From positions 124,001 through 188,000 of the forward strand of contig CAZWZF010000003.1 of NCBI GenBank assembly GCA_964638715.1: a stretch of DNA of 64,000 nucleotides. Direction: 5' to 3'. The position numbers and the translations under genes are program-made. Under the pieces are notes generated by a model. That model was not told the DNA's origin, ran no database searches, and saw only the letters and a program-made list of their open reading frames with translations. Shown piece after piece: positions 1 to 9,312 of the stretch. This DNA is from JBAXQQ01 sp037131695. GTDB taxonomy: Bacteria; Armatimonadota; Hebobacteria; CAIYQO01. Each line of letters begins with the position of its first letter. The stretch's first letter is position 1.

Positions 1-41
1 TGGCAGAATATCAACAGATTAATAACGAGGTAAAATTAAGA

Positions 42-1166
42 ATGATTTATCGTGAGTTAGGCAAAACCGGCTTAAAAGTTTCACAATTGGGCTTTGGAGC
101 TATGAGATTGCCGATGATGGATACCAGTGATAGTAAAAGGATTGTTAACCGCGAGTTGGCGATTCCTATGATTCACCGTGCATTTGAAGCAGGTGTTAAT
201 TACATTGATTCCGCGGTTGGATATTGTGATGGTGATAGTCAGAAAGCAGTAGGGGACGCTTTACAATCATGGGGACGTGAGAAAATTATTGTATCAACAA
301 AAAACCATTACTATGGAACAGATGAAAAAGAGTGGTGGACCAACCTGGAAAATTCTTTGAAATTTTTAAAGACTGATTACATTGACATCTACAACCACCA
401 TGGTATGGGTTGGGATGCATATACAAACTGTATTGTTCCTCGCATAGGTGAATGGACTAAGAAGGCGAAAGAACAAGGTTTGATTCGTCACGTTTGCAAT
501 TCATTCCATGATAATAATGAAAATCTGAAAAAAATCGTTGATTCTGGCTACTCGTCAGTAATAACCCTCCAATATAATATGCTGGATCGTTCATTAGAAG
601 AAGGAATTGGTTACGCCCATGAAAAAGGAGTAGGAATTATATGTATGGGACCAGTTGGTGGCGGAAGATTAGGAGCAACAAGTACGGTATTGGAGAATCT
701 TGTTCCAGGAATTAAAAGAGTTCCTGAATTAGCTCTCAGATTTGTATTGAGCAATAAGAATATTTCATTGGCACTAAGCGGTATGAGCACTATGCAGCAG
801 ATTGAAGAAAATATCGTCACTGCTGCTGATGAGATAACGCTATCAGAAGAAGAGAACGCAGCAATTACTGCCCATGTTATAAATTTGAAAAAGATGGCTG
901 ATTTATATTGCAGCGGATGCCGGTACTGTATGCCTTGCCCTAATGGTGTTAATATTCCTGGAGTATTTGATATTTATAATCAAGCGAAAGTATATGGCTT
1001 ATGGGATTTGGCTAAGCACCGTTATAATAATGATTTAGGACCAGAACATAAAAATGGGAAACGCGGCGATGAATGTACTGATTGCGGTGCTTGCGAGCCA
1101 AAATGTCCGCAAAACATTGAGATTCGACGGCAATTGGCAGAGGCTCATAAAGCATTAACAAAATAG
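42..1166 (+). CDS. Aldo/keto reductase with C-terminal 4Fe-4S ferredoxin-like domain
   Basis: A 374-residue cytoplasmic oxidoreductase. The N-terminus has the aldo/keto reductase opening (RELGKTGLKVSQLGFGAMR) and a TIM barrel with the expected tetrad near D56, Y61, K87 and H119/H120. The C-terminal quarter has two cysteine clusters, C290-x2-C-x2-C-x2-C and, from C345, CTDCGACEPKC. This is the family pattern of anaerobe aldo/keto reductases that carry iron-sulfur clusters. The family reduces aldehydes or ketones using NAD(P)H, and the clusters suggest an added electron-transfer route; the substrate cannot be read from the sequence. The gene is monocistronic here and faces mraY across a hairpin terminator. 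A decayed cysteine cluster of the same style occurs at 21517-21606. Confidence 0.9.
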   Translation: MIYRELGKTGLKVSQLGFGAMRLPMMDTSDSKRIVNRELAIPMIHRAFEAGVNYIDSAVGYCDGDSQKAVGDALQSWGREKIIVSTKNHYYGTDEKEWWTNLENSLKFLKTDYIDIYNHHGMGWDAYTNCIVPRIGEWTKKAKEQGLIRHVCNSFHDNNENLKKIVDSGYSSVITLQYNMLDRSLEEGIGYAHEKGVGIICMGPVGGGRLGATSTVLENLVPGIKRVPELALRFVLSNKNISLALSGMSTMQQIEENIVTAADEITLSEEENAAITAHVINLKKMADLYCSGCRYCMPCPNGVNIPGVFDIYNQAKVYGLWDLAKHRYNNDLGPEHKNGKRGDECTDCGACEPKCPQNIEIRRQLAEAHKALTK

Positions 1167-1190
1167 TACCAAACTAAATATGGCAATAAA

Positions 1191-1226
1191 AAACGAGTAC
1201 GGCAAATCATAATGCCATACTCGTTT
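1191..1226. terminator. Bidirectional terminator between the aldo/keto reductase and mraY
   Basis: Hairpin with a 9-bp outer stem (1191-1199 with 1218-1226), one mismatch, 4 inner pairs (GGCA/TGCC) and an 8-nt loop. A-rich sequence precedes it and T-rich sequence follows it, so it can serve both convergent genes. Confidence 0.75.
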
Positions 1227-1245
1227 AATTTTAAATTGCTTCTAA

Positions 1246-2235
1246 TTACTTTGCTAAAAATCCAATAACTATGGTTGCAATAACAATTGATAAAATCCAT
1301 GCCCGGGTAACAATAGCAGTTTCTTTCCATCCGCAAAGTTCAAGATGATGATGATATGGACTCATTTTAAAGACTCGTTTGCCGGTAGTCTTAAATGAAA
1401 TTACTTGAATTATGACTGAAAACATTTCAACCATGAATATAAGACAGATAACTACCATCAATGCTTCAATTTTCAATATTATTGCTGCACCTGCGACAAG
1501 TGCTCCGATTGCCAGAGAACCGGTATCTCCCATGAATACCGCAGCCGGATTGCAATTAAATACCAGGAAAGCAAGGCAAGCCGCCGCAAGACATGCCATA
1601 ATAATTGCGCTTGCTTCATTAGAAGGTGAATAGATTGCGGTTACAGCAACGAAAATAGGTGCAAGTGAACTAAATATAGTTGTACCAGCAGCCAGTCCAT
1701 CCAGTCCATCAGTGAGATTTACTGCATTACTGAATGCGGTAATAAACAGTATTGCAAATATCCAATAAAACCATCCGAAATGTAATGTTGTGCCGAATAT
1801 TGAAATATCAGTATTTAACCCACCCATCAGAAATTGGATACCGACTAAAAAAGCTGCCGAGAAGATAACTTGTAAAATTAGTTTTTCACGCGCCCGCAAT
1901 CCCAACGAACGTCCCTGGTTAATTTTTTTCCAGTCATCTATTGAACCGATTACAGCATGAGCAATAAATATACCGGAAAGTAAAAGCGAGGGAATAGTAA
2001 TAGCAGAATTACGAAGAATAGCAATTATTACCCCAATAACTACTGCAATAACAATAGCAATACCACCCATTGTTGGAGTTCCAGCTTTGTTTTTATGGGC
2101 ATCAGGTCCTTCCTCGCGTATACGCTGACCGTATTTTCTTTTTTGGAGAAATTTAATTAAAGAAGGTAAGAATAGCAGCGCAACAACAAAAGTTGTCACT
2201 GCTGGTATTAGCAGTGTTAAGATGTAATTATGCAT
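1246..2235 (-). CDS. mraY: Phospho-N-acetylmuramoyl-pentapeptide-transferase
   Basis: Integral membrane enzyme (329 aa, about ten hydrophobic segments) that transfers phospho-MurNAc-pentapeptide from UDP to undecaprenyl phosphate, making lipid I for peptidoglycan. All hallmark motifs are present: the DDWKK aspartates (D100-D101), NAVNLTDGLDGLA (N170 to A182, with D176 and D179), MGDTGS (D237) and the HHH motif (H295-H297) near the C-terminus. Length is slightly below the usual 320-360 range but complete. In many bacteria mraY follows murF on the same strand; here it is divergent from murF with the RNase P RNA gene between them, so the dcw cluster is broken up in this genome. Confidence 0.97.
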   Translation of the reverse strand: MHNYILTLLIPAVTTFVVALLFLPSLIKFLQKRKYGQRIREEGPDAHKNKAGTPTMGGIAIVIAVVIGVIIAILRNSAITIPSLLLSGIFIAHAVIGSIDDWKKINQGRSLGLRAREKLILQVIFSAAFLVGIQFLMGGLNTDISIFGTTLHFGWFYWIFAILFITAFSNAVNLTDGLDGLAAGTTIFSSLAPIFVAVTAIYSPSNEASAIIMACLAAACLAFLVFNCNPAAVFMGDTGSLAIGALVAGAAIILKIEALMVVICLIFMVEMFSVIIQVISFKTTGKRVFKMSPYHHHLELCGWKETAIVTRAWILSIVIATIVIGFLAK

Positions 2236-2280
2236 TTTATGGTACCTGTGCTGTGAATAAAGTGTGACTTGACCAGAAAT

Positions 2281-2310
2281 ATTATAGCAGTAAAACGGTA
2301 TTTACAACAA
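2281..2310 (-). promoter_or_regulatory. Predicted sigma70-type promoter of mraY
   Basis: On the minus strand a TTGTTG -35 (2305-2310) is followed by an 18-nt spacer and a perfect TATAAT -10 (2281-2286), about 45 nt upstream of the mraY start codon. The -35 is only a partial match. Confidence 0.5.
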
Positions 2311-2336
2311 ATGATATAGATAAATATTAAAAAAAT

Positions 2337-2685
<349 letters not shown>

Positions 2686-2690
2686 GATAT

Positions 2691-2696
2691 ATTATA
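2691..2696 (-). promoter_or_regulatory. Predicted -10 element of the rnpB promoter
   Basis: A perfect TATAAT on the minus strand lies 5 nt upstream of the inferred mature 5' end of rnpB. No good -35 is seen at 17-18 nt spacing, so only the -10 is proposed. Confidence 0.45.
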
Positions 2697-2773
2697 CATT
2701 TTTATATGAATATTTACGACAGGTGAATTTTATCAATGACATTTTTCTGTAGAAGTATTAAAATAATGCTGAT

Positions 2774-4156
2774 ATGGCTACATTTACAATTTATAATATT
2801 CTTGAAGCAATAGATGGTCGTTGGTTAATTAAAGGGACAACTGATAAATTTACAGGTATTTCTACTGATTCACGCAAAGTAAAACCCGGGGATTTATTTA
2901 TTGCCATTAAAGGTGATAACTTTGACGGGCATCAATATTTAGATAAAGCAAAAAGCGCAGGTGCTGCCGGGGCAGTTATATGTACCAGTATTGACGGTGT
3001 AAATCATAAAGTAAATGAACCAAAGCAAGGTGATTGGAATCTGATAGAAGTAATTGACACTGTCTACGCCTACGGTAGAATTGCCCGTTTTCATCGCAGA
3101 AAATATAAAATTCCAGTTGTTGCCATAACAGGAAGTGCCGGGAAAACAACTACAAAAGAATTAACTGCCGCTGTATTAAGTATTAAATACAATACATTAA
3201 AAACTGAAGCAAATTTTAATAATGAAATTGGTTTGCCATTAACATTGTTAAAATTATCTGATGAATATAAAGCCGCAGTTATTGAAATGGGTATGCGGGG
3301 CAGGGGACAAATTGGATATTTGACATCCATTACTCGTCCTACGATTGGTGTTATTACTAATGTAGGTATGACACACATGGAATTGCTGGGTTCACAAGAC
3401 GCAATCGCACATGCCAAAGCTGAACTGTTGGATGAAATGCCAAAATCTTCTTTATCTATTTTACCATTCGATGATATGTATTTCCCCATGTTATGCGAAC
3501 ATGCCAAAGGAGATATATTCACATTTGGAATGCATCCACACAGCGACATAAAGGCAGAAAATATTGAAATTATGCCTGGCGGATGCGCATCATTTGATTT
3601 GAAAGTTAATTTCGCGTCTTGTAAAGTTAAATTATCAGTTCCAGGAAGGCATCAGGTTAATAATGCATTAGCTGCTGCGGCGGTTGGATTCAATGCGGGG
3701 ATATCTTTAGAAGAAATCGCTGAAGGTTTGGCAATTTATCATGGGGAAAAAGGCCGGATGCAGGTATTTACAAGTGAAGACGGTTATATGGTCGTTGATG
3801 ATACCTATAATGCAAATCCCGCTGCTATGCAGGCAACATTGGAGTTTTTGGCAGAATGTCCGGGTAATAAGAAAATAGCTGTAATTGCAGATATGCGTGA
3901 ATTAGGCGGCATGGAGAAAGAAATCCATCGTGAAATAGGTGAGTTAGCGGCGTCGTTAAAAATTGATGTGGTAATTGCAACGGGAGAATTGGGAAGAGAA
4001 TATGTCAGAGGTGCTGGTGAAAACATCGCATGCTGGCAGCCTGACCATGATGCAGTTATTGAAGCAGTAAGAAAAATAGCTGCATCTGGAGATATTATAC
4101 TGGTAAAAGGCAGTCGTGCAATGCAAATGGAGAAAGTTGTAAACGGAATATTGTAA
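2774..4156 (+). CDS. murF: UDP-N-acetylmuramoyl-tripeptide--D-alanyl-D-alanine ligase
   Basis: Cytoplasmic Mur ligase (460 aa) that adds D-Ala-D-Ala to UDP-MurNAc-tripeptide using ATP, completing the soluble peptidoglycan precursor that MraY uses. The Mur N-terminal domain spans about residues 25-90 (FTGISTDSRKV). The ATP-binding loop AITGSAGKTTTKE has its lysine at K124. The central domain has the EANFNNEIGLPLTLL stretch that is characteristic of MurF, and the C-terminal domain carries DDTYNANPAA. Length matches the family. The start codon lacks a strong Shine-Dalgarno site. The gene stands alone, transcribed away from rnpB. Confidence 0.96.
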   Translation: MATFTIYNILEAIDGRWLIKGTTDKFTGISTDSRKVKPGDLFIAIKGDNFDGHQYLDKAKSAGAAGAVICTSIDGVNHKVNEPKQGDWNLIEVIDTVYAYGRIARFHRRKYKIPVVAITGSAGKTTTKELTAAVLSIKYNTLKTEANFNNEIGLPLTLLKLSDEYKAAVIEMGMRGRGQIGYLTSITRPTIGVITNVGMTHMELLGSQDAIAHAKAELLDEMPKSSLSILPFDDMYFPMLCEHAKGDIFTFGMHPHSDIKAENIEIMPGGCASFDLKVNFASCKVKLSVPGRHQVNNALAAAAVGFNAGISLEEIAEGLAIYHGEKGRMQVFTSEDGYMVVDDTYNANPAAMQATLEFLAECPGNKKIAVIADMRELGGMEKEIHREIGELAASLKIDVVIATGELGREYVRGAGENIACWQPDHDAVIEAVRKIAASGDIILVKGSRAMQMEKVVNGIL

Positions 4157-4157
4157 T

Positions 4158-4187
4158 ATGCAAGACGCATTTATTTGCGCCTTGCGT
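4158..4187. terminator. Hairpin terminator between murF and the HAD gene
   Basis: Imperfect 12-bp hairpin (ATGCAAG-A-CGCA paired with TGCG-C-CTTGCGT, 6-nt loop) followed by AT-rich sequence, in the 40-nt gap between two convergent genes. Confidence 0.55.
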
Positions 4188-4196
4188 ATTTAAAAA

Positions 4197-5192
4197 TTAT
4201 TCACCTGTTATAATTTTTAATATTTGATTAAAATCTGTGCACATATTATTTAGAAGCGGTCGATAACCGCTTGCATTAATATTGCCGCCTTCAATGCCTA
4301 TACAAGCAAATCCTGCTAACCTTACCGACATTACTCCGGCACCTGAATCTTCAATACCTACAACTTTATGTTTACGCGCCGGATCAATACCTAATCCTAC
4401 ACGTGCTGTTTCAGCATATAACCATGGGTGAGGTTTCGGTGATAATTCACCTAAAGTTCCGGTTGATTCACGTCCGAATGCCTGTCCTGCAGTTATAATT
4501 GCATCATAAAATTCAAGTGGATTTCCCATATTAAGAGTGCGAAACGCTGCGACTATTTCTGGCCATGCTTTTTCATACAGTCCACTGGTGACTAAGCCAA
4601 TTATTATTTTACGAGCCTTTAACTCTAATAAAAAATCTTTTAATCCCGGGGCCGGTTGAAACGATTCTGGATGACCGCGACCTTCTACAATTTCCTGCAT
4701 TTCTTCCCGTACTATTTTAAAATAGATTTCTCTTGCTTCTTCAACAGTATTCTTCTGTGCATATTTCTTAATACAATATTGCAAATGTTCAGAAACTGAA
4801 TGACCAGCGACATGTGGTTCATCAACTTTTTCTAATTTAAAACAATCATCATGCAGCAATTTTGCTACTGTCTGTTCAATTGTCCACATCCAGAATGCTT
4901 CACTGTGAACACTGGTTCCGTCCAGATCCATTAATACAACCTCAGCCGGTGCTTCAAATTTCGCCGCATGTAATGGATAAATAGCGGGATATCCCATTGC
5001 GGATTTGACATATACTAATGTTTTATTTGAAAAAATAATAAATTCAGCTTTTCTGTCGCGTGGAGTTACTATTCTTTTAACACCATCTATGCCTACCTGA
5101 AAAATACCGTCACCGCCGACATTTAAATCCATTAAATCGTGCTGTTGTTCAGCTTTTATTATACCTAAACCGGGTATTAAATCTATAGTCAT
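4197..5192 (-). CDS. HAD-superfamily hydrolase, beta-phosphoglucomutase-like
   Basis: A 331-residue HAD phosphatase. The catalytic DLDGTSVHSE motif starts at D89, with D89 and D91 as nucleophile and acid. Motif II is GLVTSG, motif III KPHPWLY and motif IV GIEDSGAGV, so the active site is intact. The alpha-helical cap between motifs I and II is typical of the phosphoglucomutase/phosphonatase subgroup. Unusual is an 85-residue N-terminal extension before motif I that resembles no domain I recognise. Its start overlaps the rhomboid stop by 4 nt (ATGA), so both are translated from one mRNA. Substrate unknown; a sugar phosphate is a reasonable guess. Confidence 0.85.
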   Translation of the reverse strand: MTIDLIPGLGIIKAEQQHDLMDLNVGGDGIFQVGIDGVKRIVTPRDRKAEFIIFSNKTLVYVKSAMGYPAIYPLHAAKFEAPAEVVLMDLDGTSVHSEAFWMWTIEQTVAKLLHDDCFKLEKVDEPHVAGHSVSEHLQYCIKKYAQKNTVEEAREIYFKIVREEMQEIVEGRGHPESFQPAPGLKDFLLELKARKIIIGLVTSGLYEKAWPEIVAAFRTLNMGNPLEFYDAIITAGQAFGRESTGTLGELSPKPHPWLYAETARVGLGIDPARKHKVVGIEDSGAGVMSVRLAGFACIGIEGGNINASGYRPLLNNMCTDFNQILKIITGE

Positions 5193-6427
5193 TTTTTCTC
5201 CAATTTATTGAGTTGGTCTAATTTATTTTTAGCTATTGAAGTATATTGCGAACCAGGATAATGTTCAATTAATTTAATTAAAGCCTTTTTAGAGTTTTCT
5301 ATATCATGATTTTTATAATATACAGCAGCTAATCTTAGAAGTGCATTGTCTGCCACATCTGACTGAGGATGAGCTTTTAATAGGTTAATATATCCATTGA
5401 TAGCCGCATCTATGTGATTATTTTTATCCATGACTGTTGCCATCATCATCTGCTCACGCACAGGCAATATATATTCAGGATCTATTCTCATAATATTTTC
5501 ATATGCTAAAGCAGCTTTATCAAAATCTTCTCTTTTCAAGAATAGTGGCAATGAAAACACGTAATCATCCATGGCAAGTTCATGATTTCCTCGCATCATA
5601 TTTAATCCAGCACGGGCTTCATGTAATTCAGGGTCATCTGGTATTTCTTTTATTAACTTATTGATATCATCCATAGTCTTCCATTTATCACCGGTTCCAG
5701 AGGTTAATTTCTCAGTATCTTCTAAAGCAAACTCCTTACGGGCATCTTGTTTGCCTTCGATTAGATGTGCTGCCAATAGACCAAGGAGAAATCCGCCGAC
5801 ATGTGCCCAGTGTGCAACCGAATCACCGCTATTTATTGACATTACACCTACAATTATTTCTCTTATTCCAAAATAAGCACAGTATGCCCACATTGGAAAC
5901 CAGAATCGCCACCAGAATAACGGGAAAATAGCAATTAATGGTATTGTTAATAACTTTGTGCGAAAATATCGGATCATTGCAAAACCTGCAATTCCAGATA
6001 TTGCTCCAGATGCTCCAATTAAAGGTATATCTAAATTACCACCAGATATTTTCGTAATAATACTATATAACATTACAGCCGAAATACCAGTTGCGAAATA
6101 AAGAAGGGTGAACATCAATGACCCAATTCCAGCTTCAAGGATAGTACCTATAACCCAGAACATTAACATATTTCCACCGAGATGACTGATACTTCCGTGT
6201 AAAAACATAGATGTGAATACAGTTAAAACAGATGGGTTAGAATTAACGAAACCATATTTAAGCGAAATTTGATCAACTGCGGATTCAGACATCGTTTGCA
6301 TATTCATAAAAATAAATATGTTGATGAATATAATTGCGTAAGTAACGTAGGGTACTTTTTTAACAGGCTTATCTGTAAGAATCGGTAATGGCTGTATTAA
6401 ACCTAATAACTCAATTAAGAAATCCAA
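5189..6427 (-). CDS. Rhomboid-family intramembrane serine protease with C-terminal TPR domain
   Basis: 412 residues. The first 240 form a six-helix rhomboid core with the catalytic serine in GASGAISG (S140), the HGSISHLGGNM oxyanion region near residue 78, and the catalytic histidine in AHWAHVGG (H209). Both dyad residues are present, so activity is expected. Residues about 250-410 are soluble and helical with tetratricopeptide-like repeats (one ends DPEYILPVREQM, another covers NALLRLAAVYYK), probably for protein binding. Rhomboids cleave transmembrane segments of substrate proteins. It is co-transcribed with a HAD phosphatase that overlaps its stop codon; no functional link is known to me. 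Confidence 0.92.
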   Translation of the reverse strand: MDFLIELLGLIQPLPILTDKPVKKVPYVTYAIIFINIFIFMNMQTMSESAVDQISLKYGFVNSNPSVLTVFTSMFLHGSISHLGGNMLMFWVIGTILEAGIGSLMFTLLYFATGISAVMLYSIITKISGGNLDIPLIGASGAISGIAGFAMIRYFRTKLLTIPLIAIFPLFWWRFWFPMWAYCAYFGIREIIVGVMSINSGDSVAHWAHVGGFLLGLLAAHLIEGKQDARKEFALEDTEKLTSGTGDKWKTMDDINKLIKEIPDDPELHEARAGLNMMRGNHELAMDDYVFSLPLFLKREDFDKAALAYENIMRIDPEYILPVREQMMMATVMDKNNHIDAAINGYINLLKAHPQSDVADNALLRLAAVYYKNHDIENSKKALIKLIEHYPGSQYTSIAKNKLDQLNKLEKK

Positions 6428-6560
6428 GGGTTTAGTTCCTATTATAAAAATTATTTAGTTTTTATAAATACTCTTTCATTTTTGATTGAAAATATAGTAT
6501 TATTTTCTTGTTACATTTTACTTTTGTTTTTCAATTTCTGCAACGCCTTAAAGGATAAAT

Positions 6561-7856
6561 ATGTCAAAATATTATATACATGGTTTAACAGTTGTCACAA
6601 TGGATACAGACAATACGATTATTACTGATGCTGTAATAATAACAAATAACGATAAAATAGATTTTGTTGGCGAAAAGAAAGATGCGCCAATTCCAAAAAA
6701 TGATGATATTGTTATAGATTGTACAGGAAAAGTAGCCATTCCCGGCCTGGTTAACAACCATACTCATTTAGCGATGACACTTTTTCGAGGAGCTGCTGAC
6801 GATCTTCCGTTAATGACATGGCTGCAGGAAAAAATTTGGCCTATAGAACCATTGATGACAACAGATGATGTTTACAATGCTTCAATGCTTGGAATAGCCG
6901 AGATGATCAGGCATGGAGTAACTACTTTTACTGATATGTATTGGCATACTGAAACTGTAGCAAGTGCGGTGAAAAATAGTGGAATTAGAGCCACTTTATC
7001 TGGTGTAGTAATAGGTATATCGCCGGATGCTGAAAAGATATGGTCTATAAGCAGAGATTTTGTAAAAGCTGTAATAGCTGAAAACCATCCGCGAATAAAA
7101 TGTATGTATGGACCACACGCTCCATATACTGTGCTTCCAAATTTCATGGAACGAGTAATTGATGCGGCTCTTGAGGATAAAGTTGGTATTCACACTCATT
7201 TGTCAGAAACTGTATTTGAGGTCAAAGAAAGCATGCGAAATTATGGGAAACGTCCGATAACACTTATGAAAGATATTGGGTTGTTTAGTGTGCCCGTGGT
7301 TGCTGCACATGTTGTGCATCCTGATGATGAAGAGATTGAAATATTAGCTGATACCAAGGTATCTGTTGCGCATTGCCCATCAAGCAACATGAAATTAGCT
7401 TCCGGGATTGCGCCTGTTGCGAAGATGGCATCTGCTGGTGTAAATATAACACTCGGTACTGACGGGGCTGGCAGCAACAATCGTCTTGATGTTTTAAATG
7501 AAGCACGCATGGCAGCATTATTGGCAAAAGTCGGTGGGGATGCAACTGCGGTGCCGGCAACTCAGGCATTACGAATGGCGACAGTAAATGGCGCCAAGGC
7601 ATCCGGTTGGGAAAATGCTGGTACATTAACAGTTGGTGCATTGGCAGATATAGCCATATTTAACTTTAATAAACCACATCTTCAGCCAGACGGATGCAGA
7701 CATATTTCTCACTTAATATATTCTGCTACCGGTCAGGATGCTGATACAGTGATGATTAATGGTAAAATAGTTTTACAAGACAATAAATTTATTAATATGG
7801 ATCTACCAGAAATCTATGCTAAGGTTGAAGAATCTGCTCATAGATTATTTAAATGA
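6561..7856 (+). CDS. mtaD: Amidohydrolase, 5-methylthioadenosine/S-adenosylhomocysteine deaminase type
   Basis: 431 residues of the metal-dependent amidohydrolase superfamily. The metal ligands are visible: NHTHLAMTLFRG (H67, H69), the HTHLSET histidine near residue 212, AAHVVHPDDEE, and the catalytic aspartate in GTDGAGSNN near residue 300. The LFRGAADDLPLMTWLQ segment and the GTDGAGSNN form are typical of MTA/SAH deaminases (TrzA/AtzA subgroup). These convert adenosyl by-products of methylation and polyamine synthesis to inosyl forms. A Shine-Dalgarno AAAGGAT precedes the ATG. It is followed at once by a sugar isomerase-like gene whose RBS overlaps its stop codon. Guanine or other aminohydrolase activity cannot be excluded. 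Confidence 0.85.
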   Translation: MSKYYIHGLTVVTMDTDNTIITDAVIITNNDKIDFVGEKKDAPIPKNDDIVIDCTGKVAIPGLVNNHTHLAMTLFRGAADDLPLMTWLQEKIWPIEPLMTTDDVYNASMLGIAEMIRHGVTTFTDMYWHTETVASAVKNSGIRATLSGVVIGISPDAEKIWSISRDFVKAVIAENHPRIKCMYGPHAPYTVLPNFMERVIDAALEDKVGIHTHLSETVFEVKESMRNYGKRPITLMKDIGLFSVPVVAAHVVHPDDEEIEILADTKVSVAHCPSSNMKLASGIAPVAKMASAGVNITLGTDGAGSNNRLDVLNEARMAALLAKVGGDATAVPATQALRMATVNGAKASGWENAGTLTVGALADIAIFNFNKPHLQPDGCRHISHLIYSATGQDADTVMINGKIVLQDNKFINMDLPEIYAKVEESAHRLFK

Positions 7857-7863
7857 GGTAAAA

Positions 7864-8706
7864 ATGAAACTCGCTTACAGTACTCTTGCTTGTCCTGAAT
7901 GGAACATTGAAAAAATTCTAACTTCCGGGTCAGAGAACGGTTATACCGGAATTGAGTTCCGTGGCTTAGGTCCTGAAATAGACCTAACAAAATCAAATGC
8001 TTTTTCCACGCCTCAAAGCTGTAAAAAAACACTTAATTTAGTGGAGAATGCAGGATTAAAAACAGCTTGCATATCAACATCTATGCAAATTGTAGCAAAA
8101 GCTCAAACAACTGAGGATTTCATATCATCGGTTAATGATGGTCAAAAAAATATTGAAATCGCTTCAGATATGCAAGCACCAGTCATTCGCGTATTCTGTG
8201 GTAATATTCCTGATAATGTTTCGCAAGAAGAAGCTATAAAAAATGGTGCACGATTGCTTAATATTTTAGGTGATTATGCTGAAGAAAATGGTGTGAAAAT
8301 TGCAGTTGAAACGCATGATGCATTTATGAGTGCAGTCATGTTATCTAAAATTATAAATGCTGCAAACCATAGTGCAGTTGGTGCTTTATGGGATGTTCAT
8401 CACCCTTATAGATTTTGTAATGAATCACCGGAATTTACTATGAAAAATATTGGCAGGCAAGTTATCCATACGCATTTTAAAGATTCAATCGGAAATGCAG
8501 AAAATTACACATATAAATTACTTGGGGAAGGTGATATCCCAAATATCCAGGCAATAAAATTACTGCATCAATCCGGCTATGATGGCTACTATACTTTAGA
8601 ATGGGAAAAACGCTGGCATCCTGAACTCGTAGATGCTGATGTAACTATTCCTCAATATGCTGATAAAATGCGTGAATATGCTAATGACTTACAAATAAAT
8701 TCGTAA
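7864..8706 (+). CDS. Sugar phosphate isomerase/epimerase family TIM-barrel protein
   Basis: A 280-residue xylose-isomerase-like TIM barrel (AP-endonuclease family 2 fold). It has the metal-binding pattern of the family: VAVETHDAF (written KIAVETHDAF here), ALWDVHHPYR, HTHFKDS and a C-terminal YTLEWEKRW glutamate. I start it at 7864 rather than at an upstream in-frame ATG, because GAGGT lies 5 nt before 7864 and MKLAYSTLACPEW is a typical family N-terminus. It follows the amidohydrolase by 7 nt and is co-transcribed with it. The family includes hydroxypyruvate, tagatose and inosose isomerases; the substrate here is unknown. Confidence 0.85.
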   Translation: MKLAYSTLACPEWNIEKILTSGSENGYTGIEFRGLGPEIDLTKSNAFSTPQSCKKTLNLVENAGLKTACISTSMQIVAKAQTTEDFISSVNDGQKNIEIASDMQAPVIRVFCGNIPDNVSQEEAIKNGARLLNILGDYAEENGVKIAVETHDAFMSAVMLSKIINAANHSAVGALWDVHHPYRFCNESPEFTMKNIGRQVIHTHFKDSIGNAENYTYKLLGEGDIPNIQAIKLLHQSGYDGYYTLEWEKRWHPELVDADVTIPQYADKMREYANDLQINS

Positions 8707-9312
8707 TAATAACGCGCAAAATAATGAAAGATCGGCGGCTAAATGCGACAATGAAGAGCCTTTTAGACCGTCGTTCTTTTTTACCACCTGTCTCCAATGC
8801 CATGATGCGATAGTTAACGATATCATTACTAATGGCAGCAATTGTATGGGTATAAAGAAATACATCACAATCACATGATAAATTGCGAACCAGCAATCAT
8901 TTAATATGATTCTCGGATTGTCATTTCGCAGATAACCACGCCAAAAAGCTTCTTCCATAAATGGATTTATAAAAAATATGTATATCAGAAATAATAAGAA
9001 TGAAATTCCGCCTAATCCAAGAGATGTAAGCTGGTTATTAAAGGCTGAATTGTCAGGAATGAGAATTGGCCAGAGATAATAAAGTGGTATGCCTGTGACC
9101 AGTCCTAATAAAATCTGAAAAATAAACGTCGATTTATTGTGTTGCTTTAAGGGATGACAACTATCATCACCATATATAGAAATGATGATAATTGCCGTAA
9201 TAAAATATCCGCCAACAGCCAACCATGCATTATGAAAAATAACCAGCCCAATAAATGTTGTAAGAGCAGGAAATGCTGGTGATATTTTTTTGATAACATT
9301 TTTAACTAACAT
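8689..9312 (-). CDS. CPBP-family intramembrane metalloprotease
   Basis: A 207-residue membrane protein with about six hydrophobic helices and the CPBP/Abi signature EEAFWRGYLR, followed two helices later by a histidine-bearing segment (FAIYHVIVMYF), the second motif of the family. Members are Rce1-like proteases. In bacteria they often have bacteriocin self-immunity or unknown roles. The start at 9312 (ATG) overlaps the manA 3' end by 11 nt; a TTG at 9321 is also possible. Neither has a clear Shine-Dalgarno, which suggests translational coupling to manA. The 3' end overlaps the convergent isomerase gene by 18 nt. Confidence 0.8.
   Translation of the reverse strand: MLVKNVIKKISPAFPALTTFIGLVIFHNAWLAVGGYFITAIIIISIYGDDSCHPLKQHNKSTFIFQILLGLVTGIPLYYLWPILIPDNSAFNNQLTSLGLGGISFLLFLIYIFFINPFMEEAFWRGYLRNDNPRIILNDCWFAIYHVIVMYFFIPIQLLPLVMISLTIASWHWRQVVKKNDGLKGSSLSHLAADLSLFCALLLRIYL

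Noticed and set aside
1..41. Possible end of an upstream gene at the window edge
   Set aside because: Stops occur in more than one frame within 33 nt, and too little sequence remains to choose or identify a product.
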